Source: CAZSNT01 sp964607765 (GTDB lineage Bacteria; Verrucomicrobiota; Lentisphaeria; Oligosphaerales; JABHEG01). Taken from it: a stretch of DNA of 8,071 nucleotides. The stretch spans positions 1 through 8,071 of the forward strand of contig CAZSNT010000275.1 in assembly GCA_964607765.1 (NCBI GenBank), written 5' to 3'. The stretch's first letter is position 1. Each line of letters begins with the position of its first letter. A program made the position numbers and the translations under genes. Below the pieces are notes generated by a model. It was not told the origin of the DNA and did not search any database. It was given only the letters and a program-made list of their open reading frames with translations. Below are positions 6,401 through 8,071 of this stretch, in pieces.

Positions 6401-7874
6401 TGCGTTGGCCCTGGCCGCCGCCGGCGGGCGTCTGGTCGTTCCGGCATTGCAGGAACGTCTCTCGGACAAATCGTGCGTGGTGGCGCAAGCAGCAGACGTT
6501 GCGCTGCGCCAACTCACCGGCGCTGCGGTCGATTTCAATGCGTTCGCGGGAGACCGGCAGGGCGAAGCCGGACGATGGCAACAGTGGCTGGCCGCACACC
6601 CCCTCGAGAGCCGCGAAGCGGAACTGATTGCCATGCTGGCAGCAGAGGACCTGCCGCAGGTCTATGCGGCGGTCGAAGGCCTGGCCCGGATCGGTGGGGA
6701 CGCCGCACGCAGCGCTCTGCGTCAGTACCTGGGCGAGCATCCGGGCGCGGAACTGCGCCTGATCATGGCCGTGATACGCGCACTGGGCCGGCTCAGGGAC
6801 AAGCAGGCCGTGCCGGTGTTGGCTCAGTTCCTCGGCGCCAACGTCGCCATGAAGCGCCAGGGCGGCGGCCACGAGCAGGGGCGGCAGCAGCGCCCCGTCT
6901 ACCTCGCAGCCACCGCAGCGGAGGCCCTCGGCAGGATTGGGACACCGGAAGCAGAGGAAGTGCTGAAGAGCATCGTGCCGAAGTTGGTTGATTTCAGCAT
7001 CTACACGTTCAACTGCGGCGAACACACCTGGCTCATGGGGTGCCACTCATCCGTGCTGCATTACCGGATCCTGGAAGCCTTCGATCGGATGGGCACCACG
7101 GACACGGCGGCAGCCGTGCCGGCCTTCGTGCGCTCGATCCCCATCGACAAAGACCGAGGCCTGATCTACGAACTGGATGGGTACGAGACACTGACGGCGC
7201 GCATGATCATTCGAAGCGGCCGGGCTCGAGCCGTCACCGACACATGCCTGTCCGTGCTGGGCGACACCACGACGGCCCCCGATCCGGAACTGGTCGAGCC
7301 TGTCAGCAAGTCGCCGCACGCGCAGGGGCACATCCGTATCCACTCGCCCCAGGCGCGGGCCGCCCAGGTACTCTCGATCGTCTGCCGGGACCCCGCCCGC
7401 GCGGCCCAGGTGGCCGAACGCCTCGAGCACTACACGGCCCAAGAGGAATCGGAAACGCGTTCATGGGTCTGTTTCTTCCTGCTTCGGACGCTCGGCCACT
7501 TGGGCGAGGAAAGCACCATTCCCTTGGTTCGCCGCGTTCTGGTCGAGAGTCCCAAGGAAGCCGAACTGGGCCTGAACACCCCGCCCGTGCATTGGCCCTA
7601 CAAGGCCATGAAGCCGTTCTTCCGGGCCGCGGCAGCCTACGCGCTGGGCGAGCTGGGCGCCAGGGAGACAAGGGCGGATCTCCTGGACACGCTGAGTGAC
7701 CTCGACAACGCCCCGGCCGTGCGCCGCGAGGCCGCTATCGCGCTGGGGAAGGTGGCCGACCGCAAGACGCTGTCCAAGATGAAACAGATTGCCGCAAACT
7801 ACCCGGAGTGGACAACACGCCGGCATCTGTTCGATGCGTGCAGGACGCTGGAAGCAGGCCAAGCCGAACACTGA
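3468..7874 (+). CDS. Exported HzsA-related monoheme cytochrome with tandem sugar-binding-like domains and C-terminal HEAT repeats
   Basis: This 1468-residue protein begins with a signal peptide: basic HRHR (5-8), hydrophobic GLVLVSALCLSFAA (10-23) and probable cleavage after AQGA (23-26). Two similar beta-sandwich domains follow (about 28-192 and 201-364). Each starts with FEGAxWIW, contains AIITCDNLF and ends in PWGxV, as in alpha-L-rhamnosidase N-terminal/galactose-binding-like modules. Residues about 385-700 look like a TolB/PD40 propeller (LYRVNTDGTGLEQIT at 486-500, further DG-turn blades to about 690). Residues about 790-850 match the hydrazine synthase alpha middle domain (ELGTVPVAPDGSFYVRVPA at 803-821), followed by one heme c site, CVGCH (854-858). 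Residues about 930-1465 are helical HEAT/PBS-lyase-type repeats (SAAQALGILRD, VRNAAALALAAAG, RREAAIALGKVAD). Missing compared with true HzsA is a second CXXCH. The ribosome site is weak (CGGGA at 3453-3457). ATGs at 3474 and 3492 are alternatives, but starting at 3492 would remove the basic part of the signal peptide. A role in periplasmic redox or binding is inferred; the substrate is unknown and hydrazine synthesis is not implied. Confidence 0.88.
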   Translation: MDMLHRHRMGLVLVSALCLSFAAQGAEPAVTFEGASWIWTNKGNALKSAPAGTHFFRTTFTLPDDYQRERAEAIITCDNLFVLHINGAIAGENTAAPNAWNAPQRIDISRLLVPGVNCVAIEARNTVAGPAGLLAKVVVFLGADQVLEVATGEQWRFSGKHEPNWVAADFEAGKWQEAKILAPYGTKPWGRVQPAAEASIPLDFEGAEWIWSPGPDGRPDTAKATRYFRFSFSLPKAPKPAAARAIITCDNLFDLSVNGKWIGASDQGTDAWRRPKQFDVGPVLREGTNVVAVKAENILPGAAGLILRMLVKQQGRPDLAFVTNGDWKSADTKTKNWQKLTFDDGAWHPVVVIGTYGVRPWGKVRRSRDLGATSPVDKKYRCETAFEDPIFQDGIVFVRGYLPLKSHHRENFMVSVRGSRAYTELDTPTPVALGRQLLALTPFRPDGKLTVLCDAQGGVLGAPVASYTGQTVYFAMAPKGDAFFHLYRVNTDGTGLEQITAGPFHDYDPVELPDGRIAFSSTRIGNAEEYHAVAASSIFACNPDGTDILPLTSHIVSDREPRVTATGSIVFVRSDNFLERAKVEVHVHETHLDGTNGAVIIGPGRAGLSYDRAHAAESNGAWLRRFGAGSPAPTPDGRTVAISQKGLVNSAVPTGAPFGGGYLPYDLSPLPDGRLLCTDINRRRFCLLDPRNNDVTEILAVGPLELPAIGGINQSRGFAADQVHSVQHLAARRRPDPRPSLVRPEAIRDPDKTGYLYCQNVFNTQQNAGDVARIRAVRVFEGRPFSLVPTKSIYVHIGTEGVELGTVPVAPDGSFYVRVPADRALTLQAVDGEGRAVISEMSWIYVRPGERRACVGCHAPQTTAPTPATALAAKSPPLALLGQGAPHRFRANNGANGGIFNLQLDRFREAANVNLFSRQATALRRADDHARLLQRLKTGDAAAKTSAAQALGILRDSEAAGPLIDVLTDPSPEVRNAAALALAAAGGRLVVPALQERLSDKSCVVAQAADVALRQLTGAAVDFNAFAGDRQGEAGRWQQWLAAHPLESREAELIAMLAAEDLPQVYAAVEGLARIGGDAARSALRQYLGEHPGAELRLIMAVIRALGRLRDKQAVPVLAQFLGANVAMKRQGGGHEQGRQQRPVYLAATAAEALGRIGTPEAEEVLKSIVPKLVDFSIYTFNCGEHTWLMGCHSSVLHYRILEAFDRMGTTDTAAAVPAFVRSIPIDKDRGLIYELDGYETLTARMIIRSGRARAVTDTCLSVLGDTTTAPDPELVEPVSKSPHAQGHIRIHSPQARAAQVLSIVCRDPARAAQVAERLEHYTAQEESETRSWVCFFLLRTLGHLGEESTIPLVRRVLVESPKEAELGLNTPPVHWPYKAMKPFFRAAAAYALGELGARETRADLLDTLSDLDNAPAVRREAAIALGKVADRKTLSKMKQIAANYPEWTTRRHLFDACRTLEAGQAEH
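3549..4559 (+). repeat. Tandem duplication of a beta-sandwich domain within the HzsA-related gene
   Basis: Two copies of about 165 codons encode the paired N-terminal domains. They share FEGASWIW/FEGAEWIW, AIITCDNLF in both, and PWGRV/PWGKV at their ends. At DNA level the segments 3684-3710 and 4200-4226 agree at 24 of 27 bases, with all three differences at third codon positions. Flanking sequence is much more diverged, so this is an old internal duplication with a conserved core rather than a recent one. Confidence 0.75.
6027..6041 (+). other. Single covalent heme c attachment motif CVGCH
   Basis: Codons for Cys854, Val855, Gly856, Cys857 and His858 of the HzsA-related protein. The two cysteines would form thioethers with heme and the histidine would be the usual axial ligand. 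It directly follows the HzsA middle-domain block (SWIYVRPGERRA), the expected place for the HzsA catalytic-type heme. It is the only CXXCH in the protein. Confidence 0.8.
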
Positions 7875-7896
7875 GACCTCGATGGCTTTGGATTGA

Positions 7897-7942
7897 GCGG
7901 CTCTCCACAGGTCAACGTGGGACGGAAAAGCGACCGAGCCGC
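7897..7942 (+). other. Inverted repeat just after the second gene
   Basis: GCGGCTC at 7897-7903 is the exact inverse complement of GAGCCGC at 7936-7942. Directly inside, TCCAC (7904-7908) can pair with GTGGG (7917-7921, one T-G wobble), so the transcript could form a branched or bulged stem starting 22 bases after the stop codon. No T tract follows. It may protect the mRNA end or form part of a factor-dependent terminator; chance pairing in GC-rich DNA is also possible. Confidence 0.25.
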
Positions 7943-7970
7943 GCAGGCGTCGAGACGCAACTGGCCGCTA

Positions 7971-8000
7971 CGGCATCGCGTGACCACGCGGTCAATGCCG
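7971..8000. other. Stable hairpin or operator-like inverted repeat with two alternative inner stems
   Basis: CGGCAT (7971-7976) pairs exactly with ATGCCG (7995-8000). Between them, either CGCGT (7977-7981) pairs with ACGCG (7986-7990) around the loop GACC, or TGACC (7981-7985) pairs with GGTCA (7990-7994) around the loop ACGC. Each option gives 11 pairs with one four-base bulge, on opposite sides. No T run follows, so it is not a classical intrinsic terminator. It could be a 3' end structure, or, read as DNA, a dyad for a regulator of a gene beyond the right edge. Confidence 0.45.
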
Positions 8001-8071
8001 TCAAGCCAAGACCGTGAGAACGCTGGCGATGAGCGGCCGCAGGTCACAGAGGTCCGCCTCCATCGGCCTTG

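Noticed and set aside
3468..7874. Reading the second gene as a true hydrazine synthase alpha subunit of an anammox bacterium
   Set aside because: It lacks a second heme motif and the Tyr ligand position, carries unrelated domains at both ends, and has no beta/gamma subunit genes beside it.
7799..8047. Small frames on both strands over the end of the second gene (minus 7799-8047, plus 7808-8017)
   Set aside because: Both overlap the conserved C-terminal HEAT repeat or its stop codon, have no ribosome site, and have shadow-like composition.
8029..8071. ATG at 8029 open to the right edge as the start of a next gene
   Set aside because: Only 14 codons are available, there is no convincing ribosome site, and the peptide is not recognisable.

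Overview
The window is about 8.1 kb of GC-rich bacterial DNA. Almost all of it is taken up by two very large plus-strand genes, 17 bases apart, that look like one operon. No rRNA, tRNA, CRISPR array, transposase or phage gene is visible. The protein types (an exported PQQ-type propeller fused to a methyltransferase-like domain, and a large exported protein related to the hydrazine synthase alpha subunit and ending in HEAT repeats) point to the PVC superphylum, most likely a planctomycete or a Lentisphaerota/Kiritimatiellota relative. This assignment rests on remembered family distribution, not on a phylogenetic marker.

Layout. Positions 1-171 are a leader with no convincing gene. It holds a perfect 8-bp hairpin with a GNRA-type loop (17-36), a second GC hairpin followed by a T-rich stretch that may terminate an upstream gene (93-122), and a good Shine-Dalgarno sequence before the first gene. 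Positions 172-3450 encode a 1092-residue exported protein: signal sequence, degenerate class I methyltransferase fold, then two propeller-like regions made of PQQ-type repeats. Positions 3468-7874 encode a 1468-residue exported protein: signal peptide, two tandem rhamnosidase-N/galactose-binding-like beta-sandwich domains, a TolB/HzsA-like propeller, the HzsA middle domain with one CXXCH heme c site, and about 530 residues of HEAT-like repeats. Positions 7875-8071 contain no supported gene but do contain two inverted-repeat structures, one of which can fold in two mutually exclusive ways.

Working together (inference). Both products carry export signals, so they probably meet in the periplasm or on the outer membrane. 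One offers a propeller scaffold that resembles quinoprotein dehydrogenases. The other offers a covalent heme, possible sugar-binding domains and a helical-repeat interaction surface. A secreted redox or binding system acting on carbohydrate is a reasonable hypothesis, but no substrate, catalytic residue set or electron acceptor can be proved from sequence alone. The PQQ-type protein lacks any certain PQQ site, and the HzsA-like protein should not be read as a hydrazine synthase.
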